From positions 1 through 36,823 of the forward strand of contig JAPJOW010000005.1 of the NCBI GenBank assembly GCA_030826005.1: a stretch of DNA of 36,823 nucleotides. The letters are read 5' to 3'. The notes beneath the pieces are model-generated. The model ran no database searches. It was not told the DNA's origin and worked only from the letters and a program-made list of their open reading frames with translations. This stretch comes from Aliterella sp. RAGGC_92 (lineage in GTDB: Bacteria; Cyanobacteriota; Cyanobacteriia; Cyanobacteriales; Chroococcidiopsidaceae). Below, one piece after another: positions 25,572 through 34,075 of the stretch. The stretch's first letter is position 1; every line of letters starts with the position of its first letter. The translations under genes were made by a program, and so were the position numbers.

Positions 25572-25868
25572 ATGAAAAATATTTGGCACGATCTCAAAGA
25601 AATTTTGACTAACTTTTTCCAAGGATTAGGTTGGGCGTGGTGGATAGAAGTTGTCACCCAAACACCTCGTTGTACTTACTACTTTGGCCCATTTTTGAGT
25701 ACCAAAGAAGCAAGCGCCGCCCTAAATGGCTATGTAGAAGATTTAGAACAAGAGGGAGCAACAGGTATAAAAGTCCAAATTAAACGCTGCAAACCCCAGG
25801 CGTTAACCATTGCTGAGGATTTGGGCGAAAAAAGAGAGCGTTATGTTAAACCAGCTTTCAATAATTAG
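25572..25868 (+). CDS. DUF1816 domain protein
   Basis: A 98-aa soluble protein recognised as DUF1816, a cyanobacterial family. The core WWIEVVTQTPRCTYYFGPF, then STKEASAALNGYVEDLEQEGA and IKVQIKRCKP form the beta-strand/helix/strand pattern of the family. The C-terminal 20 residues are charged. It starts 76 bp after rlmB on the same strand, with no strong terminator between, so cotranscription is possible. Molecular function is not established. Confidence 0.85.
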   Translation: MKNIWHDLKEILTNFFQGLGWAWWIEVVTQTPRCTYYFGPFLSTKEASAALNGYVEDLEQEGATGIKVQIKRCKPQALTIAEDLGEKRERYVKPAFNN

Positions 25869-25873
25869 AGCGT

Positions 25874-25897
25874 AGTAGGGGTGATTATGCCCCTACT
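25874..25897. terminator. Stem-loop between convergent genes
   Basis: Perfect 8-bp stem (AGTAGGGG/CCCCTACT) with an 8-nt loop, 5 bp past the DUF1816 stop. It overlaps the last codons of the minus-strand hydrolase at 25893, so it probably serves the DUF1816 side. Confidence 0.6.
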
Positions 25898-26738
25898 CTA
25901 CTATTTGCGGGTGAGCGGCAAGCCAAGCATCAATATCGCTATTTACTTGCTGGGGTATTTCCCAAGGAAATAGATGAGCGGTGTTTGGGTAGCATTGCCA
26001 TTGACAATCTTTAAGATGTTGAGCAGTTTCGAGGCTTGAGGAGACGGTAATATGCCGATCTTCTGCCGCCGCCAGCATCAAACAGGGGACTTGAATTTGC
26101 TCTAAGGCTTCTAAACGGTTGTAGCCAGCTTTGAGGGCGTTATTGAGCGCGCCATGCGCCGCCGGGGAGGTTTGCAAAAAAGCTGACATGGCATCAGAGG
26201 CAAGATAGCGGTAAGTAGTAGGTGTGTGTTGTTGAACGAGGTAGCGATACAGGGACTTTTTGCCAAAAATATCAATATTCCACTGTAAGCTTGGTTGAAC
26301 TTGGTTGATGATGGAAGCGATCGCCGTAAATAAATTATCTTGCAAGCTTACGGGTGGATGGCTACCTCTTGGACGTGCCGCCGTAGCAATTAAAATTAAT
26401 CCCGTCACTCGCTTAGGTAGTTTCAAAGCTAATTCCAGCGCTAAAATGCCACCTAAAGACCAGCCGAGAATTAGGCATTTTTCAATTTTTAAGCTGTCTA
26501 GCAGCGCCTCTAAGTCGGTTAAATGGTCTTGCATGACAAAGTTGCCCTGAAAGCGGCTTTTACCATAGCCACGCAAATCGGGGGCGATCGTTTTAAATCT
26601 TTGAGACAAGCTTTGAGTAAATACTGACATACTACTACCCGCTCCCGGATGCCCGTGCAAGCAAAGAATGGGGAAACCTTGTCCTTGAATGTAAGTATTA
26701 AGTTGGTGCGGTTTAGAAGTCACGTAAATTAAGCCCAA
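25893..26738 (-). CDS. Alpha/beta-fold hydrolase
   Basis: A 281-aa hydrolase with the oxyanion motif HGHPG (28-32), nucleophile S94 in GWSLGG, D227 in AAEDRHI and H255 in NTAHLFPWE, so the triad is complete. It resembles ring-cleavage and haloperoxidase-type esterases, but no substrate can be assigned. It probably starts with TTG at 26738, overlapping the Uma2 gene stop by 10 bp (translational coupling); an in-frame GTG at 26723 is another candidate. The overlap makes it likely that the two genes are expressed together. Confidence 0.83.
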   Translation of the reverse strand: MGLIYVTSKPHQLNTYIQGQGFPILCLHGHPGAGSSMSVFTQSLSQRFKTIAPDLRGYGKSRFQGNFVMQDHLTDLEALLDSLKIEKCLILGWSLGGILALELALKLPKRVTGLILIATAARPRGSHPPVSLQDNLFTAIASIINQVQPSLQWNIDIFGKKSLYRYLVQQHTPTTYRYLASDAMSAFLQTSPAAHGALNNALKAGYNRLEALEQIQVPCLMLAAAEDRHITVSSSLETAQHLKDCQWQCYPNTAHLFPWEIPQQVNSDIDAWLAAHPQIVE

Positions 26739-27307
26739 ATCTCTTGTAAATCTAGCTCAAGCCCTGGCAATACATCTTCCCCAGATACAGAGTTAGGAGC
26801 GTTTTTAACTTCTACTGTTTGATTAGGACGATAAATTTCTACAGTGCGAGATTCGGGATCGATTAACCAGCCTAGGAGAGTTCCATTATTTATGTATTCT
26901 GCCATTTTGCTTTGGACATCGGTTAGGCGATCGCTTGGCGAACATAATTCAACCACAAAATCAGGACAAATAGGCGCAAATTTACGCTTTTGAGCCGCCG
27001 TCAGAGTATCCCAGCGCTCTTGTTTTATCCACGAAAGATCGGGAGAACGAATTGCACCGTTAGGAAGCGTAAAACCCGCCGAAGAATCAAAGCCGACACC
27101 AAGAGGGCTTTGCTGATGCCATATCCACAACTGACCAGCCAAGCCCCAATTTTGTTTTCCTGTATCGCTTCCGGCAGGTGACATAACAACTAATTCTCCG
27201 GTAGAAGTACGTTCAAATCTTAAATCTCGGTTGGAGTGACAAATCTGCTCAAATCGCTCGTCGGTAAGCTCTATAGCGGAGTGGAGATTTAGAGTTAAGG
27301 CAGTCAT
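26729..27307 (-). CDS. Uma2 family (DUF820) endonuclease-like protein
   Basis: A 192-aa protein of the Uma2 family, which is abundant in cyanobacteria and has a PD-(D/E)xK restriction-endonuclease fold. Visible motifs are RSPDLSWIKQERW (D90), PDFVVELCSPSDRL (D116, E120) and KMAEYINNGTLLGWLIDPE. Biological role is unknown; many copies sit near repeats or transposons. Its start (ATG 27307) faces the TnpB element. The hydrolase overlaps its 3' end. Confidence 0.9.
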   Translation of the reverse strand: MTALTLNLHSAIELTDERFEQICHSNRDLRFERTSTGELVVMSPAGSDTGKQNWGLAGQLWIWHQQSPLGVGFDSSAGFTLPNGAIRSPDLSWIKQERWDTLTAAQKRKFAPICPDFVVELCSPSDRLTDVQSKMAEYINNGTLLGWLIDPESRTVEIYRPNQTVEVKNAPNSVSGEDVLPGLELDLQEIWA

Positions 27308-27400
27308 GGCATTTTAAAAATTGACTTACTATTAAACGTAGCAAGTTTTAAAGGCGGTGTAAGATGCGATGAATCTTCTAGAAGGTAGTGGGAAGCTTGA

Positions 27401-27642
27401 TAGCCTTGTCTATGACCGAGCGAGGTAAAAAACGACACAAGCAAATTTACTTGCCTATAGACATTAACCCAAGGCTTTCTGCAAATTTTATTGAGGTATA
27501 CGCTAAGTATAGTAGTATATATAGCCTTGTCTATGACCAAGCGAGGTAAAAAACGACACAAGCAAATTTACTTGCCTATAGACATTAACCTAAGGCTTTC
27601 TGCAAATTTTATTGAGGTATACGCTAAGTATAGTAGTATATA
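27401..27642. repeat. Tandem duplication of a 121-bp block upstream of tnpB
   Basis: Two copies (27401-27521 and 27522-27642) differ at only two positions (CCGAG/CCAAG and AACCC/AACCT). Each can fold: AGCCTTG pairs with CAAGGCT and TGTCTAT with ATAGACA, around an imperfect palindrome CAAGCAAATTTACTTG. The last copy ends 22 bp before the tnpB start. Likely a duplicated left end or leader of the element. Confidence 0.9.
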
Positions 27643-28895
27643 ATGACCGCGATCGGGTCGAATCATGCTTGTTTTTGAGTTTAAAGCCTACGGCAAATCG
27701 CAACAGTTTATAGCTATAGAAGAAGCTATCAGAACAGTGCAATTTATCAGAAATAAATGTATTCGTTTGTGGATGGATAATCCACAAACGAATAAGTACG
27801 ACCTGAGTAAATATAGTGCTGTGCTGGCTAAAGAATTTTCTTTTGCAAGCAAACTCAATGCTATGTCTAGGCAAGCATCAGCAGAACGAGCGTGGGCATC
27901 TATAGCGCGATTTTTTGACAATTGCAAACAGCAGATTTCTGGAAAAAAGGGATTTCCGTCTTTTCAAAAAAATAATCGTTCGGTTGAATATAAAACTCAA
28001 AGCTGGAAATTAGCCGACGATCGTAAATCGATTACCTTCACTGATAAAACTGGTATCGGGAGATTAAAGCTCAAAGGCACTCGCGATCTAAACTTCTATC
28101 CGCCAGACCAAATTAAACGAGTAAGGCTGATAAAACGCTTTGACGGCTACTACGTGCAATTTTGTATCCAAGTAGACCGAGTAGAAACAATCAAGCCGAC
28201 GCATCAAACCATTGGTTTAGATGTTGGGTTAGAGAGTTTCTACACTGATTCATTGGGTAACAAAGTTGAGAATCCTCGGTTCTATCGAACTGGCGAGAAG
28301 AAGATAAAACGATCGCAACGACTTGTTGCGCGCAAGGTAAAAGGCTCTAGCAACCGACGTAAGGCTAGGGTTAAATTAGCTAGAATTCACCTCAAAATAA
28401 GTAGACAGCGTAGAGATCATGCCGTGAAGTTAGCACGATGCGTAATCACATCTAACGATGTAGTAGTCTACGAAAACTTGCGGATCGAGAATCTAGTTAA
28501 AAATCATTGTCTGGCAAAATCAATCAATGACGCTGGATGGTATCAATTTAGAGTTTGGTTAGAGTATTTTGGAAGGGTCTTTGGACGTATAACTATTCCC
28601 GTTAGTCCTGCCTACACGTCCCAAAAATGCTCTAACTGTGGCACTGTGGTTAAAAAATCTCTTTCTACTCGCACACATATTTGTCAGTGTGGATGCAAAC
28701 TAGATCGCGACCACAATGCTGGTATTAATATCCTGGTTTCAGGATTGGGTAAGGCTGGGCAAGCCCTAACCTCAGTGCTAGACACTGGCAACGCTTCTGG
28801 AGAATCGACCACTATCCTAGTTGGTGCAGACCTGCTTGGGTAAGTTGGTTCGCTGAGAGAAGAATCCCCGCTTCCTTAGAGGCGGAGAGTGTCAA
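27402..28895 (+). mobile_element. IS200/IS605-type element with tnpB only
   Basis: Probable element that carries tnpB but no tnpA. The right end is marked by a hairpin at 28865-28888 and terminates in GTGTCAA at 28889-28895, a common right end of such elements in cyanobacteria. The left end is inferred at 27402, because the motif TTGAT (27397-27401), which is the target motif of ISDra2, directly precedes the duplicated 121-bp block. An alternative left end follows TTAC at 27326-27329. The element sits between Uma2 and gatA, about 30 bp from the gatA start. Confidence 0.6.
27665..28843 (+). CDS. tnpB: RNA-guided TnpB nuclease, transposon accessory
   Basis: TnpB of IS200/IS605 elements, the compact RuvC-type DNA nuclease ancestral to Cas12, guided by an omega/reRNA from the element's right end. 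The 392-aa protein is full length. The RuvC catalytic residues are D186 in GLDVGLES, E270 in YENLRIENL and D349 in DRDHNAGIN. The zinc ribbon is C322-x2-C325 and a CQCGC cluster (C340, C342, C344). Catalytic residues look intact, so the nuclease should be active. There is no TnpA next to it, so it cannot transpose by itself. The ATG at 27665 follows the repeats. Confidence 0.95.
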   Translation: MLVFEFKAYGKSQQFIAIEEAIRTVQFIRNKCIRLWMDNPQTNKYDLSKYSAVLAKEFSFASKLNAMSRQASAERAWASIARFFDNCKQQISGKKGFPSFQKNNRSVEYKTQSWKLADDRKSITFTDKTGIGRLKLKGTRDLNFYPPDQIKRVRLIKRFDGYYVQFCIQVDRVETIKPTHQTIGLDVGLESFYTDSLGNKVENPRFYRTGEKKIKRSQRLVARKVKGSSNRRKARVKLARIHLKISRQRRDHAVKLARCVITSNDVVVYENLRIENLVKNHCLAKSINDAGWYQFRVWLEYFGRVFGRITIPVSPAYTSQKCSNCGTVVKKSLSTRTHICQCGCKLDRDHNAGINILVSGLGKAGQALTSVLDTGNASGESTTILVGADLLG

Positions 28896-28915
28896 TAAAT
28901 TGACTTATATTAGGA
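28700..28915 (+). ncRNA. Predicted TnpB omega (re)RNA, 3' of tnpB
   Basis: By analogy with characterised TnpB systems, the guide RNA scaffold spans the 3' part of tnpB and the right end to 28895 and continues with about 16-20 nt of flanking sequence as guide (here from 28896, TAAATTGACTTATATT). The right-end hairpin is visible; the 5' boundary and expression are guesses. Confidence 0.35.
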
Positions 28916-28925
28916 ACGCACTTAT

Positions 28926-30377
28926 ATGGCATCTATCCGCGAGTTGCACGATCAGCTAGTTAATAAAGAACGCTCTGCTGTAGAAATTACTCAAGAAACT
29001 TTAAACCGCATTACAGCCTTAGAACCCAAATTACATAGCTTTTTGTGTGTCACGGCGGAGCAAGCATTATCTCAAGCAAAAGCCGTTGATGCCAAAATTG
29101 CCGCCAAAGAAGATATTGGCTTGTTAGCCGGAATCCCCATCGGTATTAAAGACAATATGTGTACGAAAGGCATTCCCACAACTTGCGCCTCAAAGATGTT
29201 GGAACACTTTGTACCGCCTTACGAATCTACAGTAACCAAACTCCTCGCCGAAGCGGGAGCGGTAATGGTTGGTAAAACTAACCTTGATGAGTTTGCGATG
29301 GGAAGTTCGACCGAAAATTCGGCTTATCAAGTTACCGCTAACCCTTGGGATCTAACCCGCGTCCCTGGCGGGTCGTCTGGGGGTTCTGCCGCCGCCGTAG
29401 CCGCCGATGAATGTGTTGTATCGATTGGTTCGGATACAGGGGGTTCTATCCGCCTTCCTGCCTCTTTTTGTGGGGTTGTGGGGATGAAGCCAACTTATGG
29501 TTTGGTTTCCCGGTTTGGGTTGGTGGCTTTTGGTTCGTCATTAGATCAAATTGGCCCTTTTGGACGGAGTGTAGAAGATACGGCAATATTGTTAAAGGCG
29601 ATCGCATCTTACGATCCCAAAGACTCTACAAGCTTAAAAGTTGAAATCCCTGACTATACCCAATCACTGAAAACCGACCTCAAAAACCTGAAAATTGGCA
29701 TTATTACCGAAACTTTTGGCGAAGGTTTAGATCCCGTAGTCGCGGAAGCGGTACATAAAGCCATCGAACAACTTAAACAATTAGGCGCAGAAATTAAAGA
29801 GATTTCTTGTCCGCGTTTTCGTTACGGTTTACCCAGTTATTACATTATTGCTCCTTCAGAAGTATCGGCAAACTTAGCTAGGTATGACGGCGTTAAGTAC
29901 GGCTTGCGAACTTCCGATCCCGAAAACCTGCTATCAATGTACACTCGCACTCGCGCCGAAGGTTTTGGCGCGGAAGTCAAACGGCGGATTATGATCGGAA
30001 CTTATACTCTTTCGGCGGGGTATTACGACGCTTATTATCTTAAAGCGCAAAAAGTCCGCACTTTAATTAAGCAAGACTTTGAAAAAGCTTTTGCAGAAGT
30101 GGATGTATTAGTATCTCCCACCGCGCCAACTACGGCTTTTAAAGCTGGCGAAAGGAATGCCGATCCCATGAGTATGTATTTAACCGATTTAATGACGATT
30201 CCCGTAAATTTGGCGGGTTTACCGGGTTTAAGCTTACCTTGCGGCTTTGATAACGATGGTTTACCGATTGGCTTGCAGCTAATTAGTAACGTCTTGCGCG
30301 AAGATCAGTTGTTTCAAGTAGCCTATGCTTACGAACAATCTACCGAGTGGCAAACCCATACACCGCAATTAAATTAG
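28926..30377 (+). CDS. gatA: Aspartyl/glutamyl-tRNA(Asn/Gln) amidotransferase subunit A
   Basis: Amidase subunit of GatCAB, which releases ammonia from glutamine to convert misacylated Glu-tRNA(Gln) (and Asp-tRNA(Asn)). The 483-aa protein has the complete Ser-cisSer-Lys triad: K75 in GIKDNM, S150 in GGSSGGS and S174 in DTGGSIR, matching the S. aureus spacing. Full length and conserved. The TnpB element ends 30 bp before its ATG, so the element probably replaced or displaced its promoter. A hydrolase gene follows. Confidence 0.97.
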   Translation: MASIRELHDQLVNKERSAVEITQETLNRITALEPKLHSFLCVTAEQALSQAKAVDAKIAAKEDIGLLAGIPIGIKDNMCTKGIPTTCASKMLEHFVPPYESTVTKLLAEAGAVMVGKTNLDEFAMGSSTENSAYQVTANPWDLTRVPGGSSGGSAAAVAADECVVSIGSDTGGSIRLPASFCGVVGMKPTYGLVSRFGLVAFGSSLDQIGPFGRSVEDTAILLKAIASYDPKDSTSLKVEIPDYTQSLKTDLKNLKIGIITETFGEGLDPVVAEAVHKAIEQLKQLGAEIKEISCPRFRYGLPSYYIIAPSEVSANLARYDGVKYGLRTSDPENLLSMYTRTRAEGFGAEVKRRIMIGTYTLSAGYYDAYYLKAQKVRTLIKQDFEKAFAEVDVLVSPTAPTTAFKAGERNADPMSMYLTDLMTIPVNLAGLPGLSLPCGFDNDGLPIGLQLISNVLREDQLFQVAYAYEQSTEWQTHTPQLN

Positions 30378-30388
30378 GGTATGTTATC

Positions 30389-30417
30389 TAGGGGGCAATA
30401 AGTAAAAATTCCCCCTA
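30389..30417 (+). terminator. Stem-loop after gatA
   Basis: Perfect 7-bp GC-rich stem (TAGGGGG/CCCCCTA) with a 15-nt loop, 11 bp past the gatA stop and 4 bp upstream of the next ATG. It could terminate gatA, or mask the start region of the next gene. No T tract. Confidence 0.4.
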
Positions 30418-30421
30418 TATT

Positions 30422-31285
30422 ATGTTAAAAAAACCTTTATTTAAGTTGTTATTGAGTACAGGGGTTGTAATTGCGATCGCTTATTTAGCTGCTTGCACCT
30501 ATTTATTGCGCCAGCAATCTCGTTTTATCTTCTTTCCTTCCTCAGTGATTGAAACTACACCCAAGGCTTTTAACCTCGATTTTCAAGAGGTATGGCTACC
30601 TGTAACAACGGCTTCCGGTAAGGTAGAGAAAATACATGGTTGGTGGATTCCCGCTTCTACAACCAACGCTAAAACTTTATTATATCTGCATGGTAATGGG
30701 GCAAATATCGGTGCAAATATCGCTCACGCTCATCGCTTTCATCAGATGGGTTTTGCAGTATTAATTATAGATTATCGGGGTTATGGGCTTAGTGAGGGTA
30801 GTTTTCCCAGTGAAGAAAGTGTTTACCTTGATGCGACAACGGCTTGGAATTATTTAGTCACACAGCGACAAATTCAGCCTAATAATATTATTCTTTATGG
30901 TCATTCTTTGGGAGGTGCGATCGCAATTAATTTAGCTACGCAGCACCCCGAAGCCGCCGGATTAATTGTTGATAGCTCCTTTACTTCTATTGCAGATGTT
31001 GTTAATACTCGCGGTCAATTTAGATTATTTCCCGTTGAATTAATTCTTAATCAACGCTTTGAATCTATTAAGAAAATAAAGCTTTTAAAAATGCCTGTTT
31101 TATTTATTCATGGTACAGATGATTCAGTAATTCCTGTTAGTATGAGTAAACAATTGTATGCGGCTGCACCTAAACCAAAGCAACTATTTATAGTTCCCAA
31201 TGCGGGACACAATAATACTGCAAAAATTGCCGGATTGAAATACTTTGAAACTGTAAAAAAGTTTGTTAGTCAAATAGTTAGGTAG
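30422..31285 (+). CDS. Membrane-anchored alpha/beta hydrolase (BEM46/ABHD13-like)
   Basis: A 287-aa protein with an N-terminal membrane helix (about 9-29, LLLSTGVVIAIAYLAACTYLL) and an alpha/beta hydrolase domain: HGNGAN (90-95), nucleophile S162 in GHSLGG, acid D234 in GTDDSVIP and H263 in NAGHNN. The layout fits BEM46/ABHD13-type proteins, predicted to be serine hydrolases with unknown substrates. Cys25 within the helix does not sit in a lipobox of normal form. It starts 44 bp after gatA on the same strand. Confidence 0.85.
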   Translation: MLKKPLFKLLLSTGVVIAIAYLAACTYLLRQQSRFIFFPSSVIETTPKAFNLDFQEVWLPVTTASGKVEKIHGWWIPASTTNAKTLLYLHGNGANIGANIAHAHRFHQMGFAVLIIDYRGYGLSEGSFPSEESVYLDATTAWNYLVTQRQIQPNNIILYGHSLGGAIAINLATQHPEAAGLIVDSSFTSIADVVNTRGQFRLFPVELILNQRFESIKKIKLLKMPVLFIHGTDDSVIPVSMSKQLYAAAPKPKQLFIVPNAGHNNTAKIAGLKYFETVKKFVSQIVR

Positions 31286-31352
31286 TGCGATCGCGACACC
31301 TATTGCTTACAATATATATATAGCGCTCCTATTTGATTCCTAAACATTAGCC

Positions 31353-31380
31353 GTAGGAGCGTAATGCGTTGCGCCCCTAC
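31353..31380. repeat. Degenerate palindromic repeat upstream of dnaE
   Basis: Imperfect palindrome (GTAGGAGCGTAATGC and GCGTTGCGCCCCTAC, 12 of 15 pairs matching), of a type scattered in cyanobacterial genomes. It lies 27 bp upstream of the dnaE-N ATG. Confidence 0.6.
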
Positions 31381-31406
31381 AACAATCTAAAACTATTTAA
31401 CACATT

Positions 31407-34037
31407 ATGTCTTTTGTTGGTTTACACATCCACAGCGATTACAGCTTGCTTGATGGTGCTAGTCAATTGCCAGCACTGGTAGATAGAGCGATTGAATTAG
31501 ACATGAAAGCGATCGCACTTACCGATCATGGTGTAATGTATGGTGCAATTGAACTTATTAAAGTTTGTCGCAGCAGAAATGTCAAGCCAATTATTGGCAA
31601 TGAAATGTATGTAATGAACGGCGATATTGAAAATAAAGATCGTCGTAAAATTCCTAAATATCATCAAGTTGTATTAGCCAAAAACACTAAAGGTTACAAG
31701 AACTTAGTTAAACTTACAACTATTTCTCACCTCAAAGGAATGCAAGGTAGTGGGATTTTTGCACGTCCTTGTATTAATAAAGAATTACTCAAACAGTATC
31801 ACGAAGGTTTGATAGTCACCAGCGCTTGTTTAGGCGGCGAAATACCTCAAGCAATTCTTGCTGGTAGAGTAGATGTAGCAAGGAAAGTAGCTAAAGAATA
31901 TAAAGATATATTTGCAGACGATTACTACTTAGAAGTTCAAGATCACGGTTCGCCAGAAGATCGAATTGTGAATGTGGAAATTATTAAAATTGCCCGCGAA
32001 TTAGACATTAAATTTATTGCAACTAACGATTCGCATTTTGTCTCTTGCTACGACGTAGAAGCCCACGACGCTTTGCTATGTATTCAAACTAAAAAGCTAA
32101 TTAGTGAAGATAAGCGGATGCGCTATAGCGGTACGGAGTATCTTAAATCCGCGCAAGAAATGAAACAGTTATTTCGAGATCATCTACCCGAAGACGTAAT
32201 TGATGAAGCGATCGCAACTACTGTAGAAATTGCCGAAAAAGTCGAGCCTTATAACTTAATGGGTGAGTCTCGTATTCCTAACTATGAAGTTCCTCCCGGA
32301 CACACCGCAGATACTTATTTAGAACTTGTTACTTGGCAAGGATTGCTACAAAGATTTAATCGCAAATCTGCAAATGAAATCGAGCCAGTTTATCGAGAAA
32401 GGCTAGATTACGAACTAAAAATGATGCAGCAAATGGGTTTTGCTACTTATTTTTTAGTTGTGTGGGATTATATTAAATATGCTAGAGATAATGGTATTCC
32501 TGTAGGGCCAGGTAGGGGATCGGCGGCGGGTTCTTTGGTTGCTTACGCGCTACGAATTACTAATATTGACCCCGTACATCACGGGTTATTATTTGAGCGA
32601 TTTTTGAACCCCGAACGTAAATCAATGCCAGATATTGATACAGATTTTTGCATTGAAAAACGCGGCGAAGTAATAGAATATGTAACCGAAAGATATGGCG
32701 CAGATAAAGTTGCTCAAATTATTACTTTTAACCGTTTAACATCCAAGTCTGTACTCAAAGATGTAGCCAGAGTATTAGATATTCCTTACGGCGAATCTGA
32801 CAAAATGGCGAAGTTAATTCCTGTCGTTAGAGGTAAGCCAACTAAGTTAGCGGTAATGATTTCTGATGCTACACCCGCGCCAGAATTTAAAGAAAAATAC
32901 GACAACGATCCAATAGTTCATCATTGGATTGATATGGCAATGCGTGTAGAAGGAACTAATAAAACCTACGGAGTTCACGCGGCGGGAGTTGTAATTTCAT
33001 CAGAACCATTAGATGAAATTGTCCCTTTGCAAAAAAATAATGATGGCTCGGTGATTACTCAATATTTCATGGAAGATTTGGAATCGCTGGGATTATTGAA
33101 AATGGATTTTTTGGGTTTGAGAAATTTAACTTTAATCCAAAAAACCGTCGATTTAATTGAACAAAATCGTCATATTACTATCGATCCTGACGCTTTACCT
33201 TTGGAAGAAAGGAGAGTACAAAAAATCCTGGCTAAAGGCGAAGTTAAAAAAATGCCTAAAGACGTAGAAAAAACCTACAAAATACTAGAAGCAGGAGAAT
33301 TAGAAGGTATTTTTCAGCTTGAATCTTCAGGAATGCGTCAAATAGTTAGAGATTTGAAACCTTCTTGTATAGAAGACATTTCTTCAATTTTGGCATTATA
33401 TCGCCCAGGGCCATTAGATGCGGGTTTAATTCCTGAATTTATCGATCGCAAACACGGTAGAGAAAAAATAGAATACAAAACTCCCTTACAAGAGCCAATT
33501 TTAGAAGAAACTTATGGAGTTTTAGTCTATCAAGAGCAAATCATGAAACAAGCTCAAGACTTGGCTGGGTACTCTTTAGGACAAGCCGATTTACTCCGGC
33601 GAGCAATGGGTAAAAAGAAAGCATCAGAGATGCAGAAACATCGAGAAACCTTTGTAGATGGCGCGGCAAAAAATGGTGTAAGAAAACAAGTAGCTGAATT
33701 TTTATTTGAGCAAATGGTCAAATTTGCAGAATATTGTTTAAGCTACGATACACAAATACTAACTGTTGAATATGGATTAATGCCTATTGGAAAAATTGTA
33801 GAAGAACAAATAGAGTGTACGGTTTACAGTGTAGATAATAATGGTTTTACCTATACTCAACCAATCGCTCAGTGGCATAATCGAGGACAGCAAGAAGTAT
33901 TTGAATATTGTTTAGAAGATGGTTCTGTTATTCAAGCCACAAAAGACCATAAGTTTATGACTACTGATGGACAAATGTTAGCGATTGATGAAATATTTGA
34001 ACAAAAGTTAGAGTTAAACACAATACAAGATATATGA
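31407..34037 (+). CDS. dnaE: DNA polymerase III alpha subunit, N-terminal part with intein-N
   Basis: First of two genes for the replicative polymerase catalytic subunit. The 876-aa product has a PHP domain (LHIHSDYSLLDGA, LTDHGVMYG, H7/H9), the palm with GPGRGSAAGS (368-376) and the catalytic aspartates in MPDIDTDF (D409, D411), and fingers to residue 776. Residues 777-876 are the N-terminal half of a DnaE split intein, beginning C777 (CLSYDTQILTVEYG). The protein alone is incomplete; trans-splicing with the second gene, 425 bp downstream on the same strand, should give the full enzyme of 776+412=1188 residues. Confidence 0.97.
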   Translation: MSFVGLHIHSDYSLLDGASQLPALVDRAIELDMKAIALTDHGVMYGAIELIKVCRSRNVKPIIGNEMYVMNGDIENKDRRKIPKYHQVVLAKNTKGYKNLVKLTTISHLKGMQGSGIFARPCINKELLKQYHEGLIVTSACLGGEIPQAILAGRVDVARKVAKEYKDIFADDYYLEVQDHGSPEDRIVNVEIIKIARELDIKFIATNDSHFVSCYDVEAHDALLCIQTKKLISEDKRMRYSGTEYLKSAQEMKQLFRDHLPEDVIDEAIATTVEIAEKVEPYNLMGESRIPNYEVPPGHTADTYLELVTWQGLLQRFNRKSANEIEPVYRERLDYELKMMQQMGFATYFLVVWDYIKYARDNGIPVGPGRGSAAGSLVAYALRITNIDPVHHGLLFERFLNPERKSMPDIDTDFCIEKRGEVIEYVTERYGADKVAQIITFNRLTSKSVLKDVARVLDIPYGESDKMAKLIPVVRGKPTKLAVMISDATPAPEFKEKYDNDPIVHHWIDMAMRVEGTNKTYGVHAAGVVISSEPLDEIVPLQKNNDGSVITQYFMEDLESLGLLKMDFLGLRNLTLIQKTVDLIEQNRHITIDPDALPLEERRVQKILAKGEVKKMPKDVEKTYKILEAGELEGIFQLESSGMRQIVRDLKPSCIEDISSILALYRPGPLDAGLIPEFIDRKHGREKIEYKTPLQEPILEETYGVLVYQEQIMKQAQDLAGYSLGQADLLRRAMGKKKASEMQKHRETFVDGAAKNGVRKQVAEFLFEQMVKFAEYCLSYDTQILTVEYGLMPIGKIVEEQIECTVYSVDNNGFTYTQPIAQWHNRGQQEVFEYCLEDGSVIQATKDHKFMTTDGQMLAIDEIFEQKLELNTIQDI
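33735..34034 (+). other. Split intein N-half (IntN), 100 aa
   Basis: Encodes intein residues 1-100: catalytic C1 (CLSYDTQIL), block B TKDH with T69 and H72, and the conserved GQMLAIDEIFE. It closely resembles the fast cyanobacterial DnaE inteins (Npu type), which have C1/T69/H72. The extein junction reads MVKFAEY/CLSY. The stop TGA follows at 34035-34037, overlapping an ATG at 34034. Confidence 0.95.
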
Positions 34038-34075
34038 GTTTTACAAAACGTTTATTTTCTATGAAAAATTAACTT

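Noticed and set aside
27401..27642. CRISPR array
   Set aside because: Only two directly abutting 121-bp units with no spacers; this is a tandem duplication beside a transposon-type gene.
27304..27874. Minus-strand ORFs of 85 and 94 codons across the repeats
   Set aside because: They contain the same peptide twice because of the duplication, and overlap the tnpB start; they are not supported as genes.
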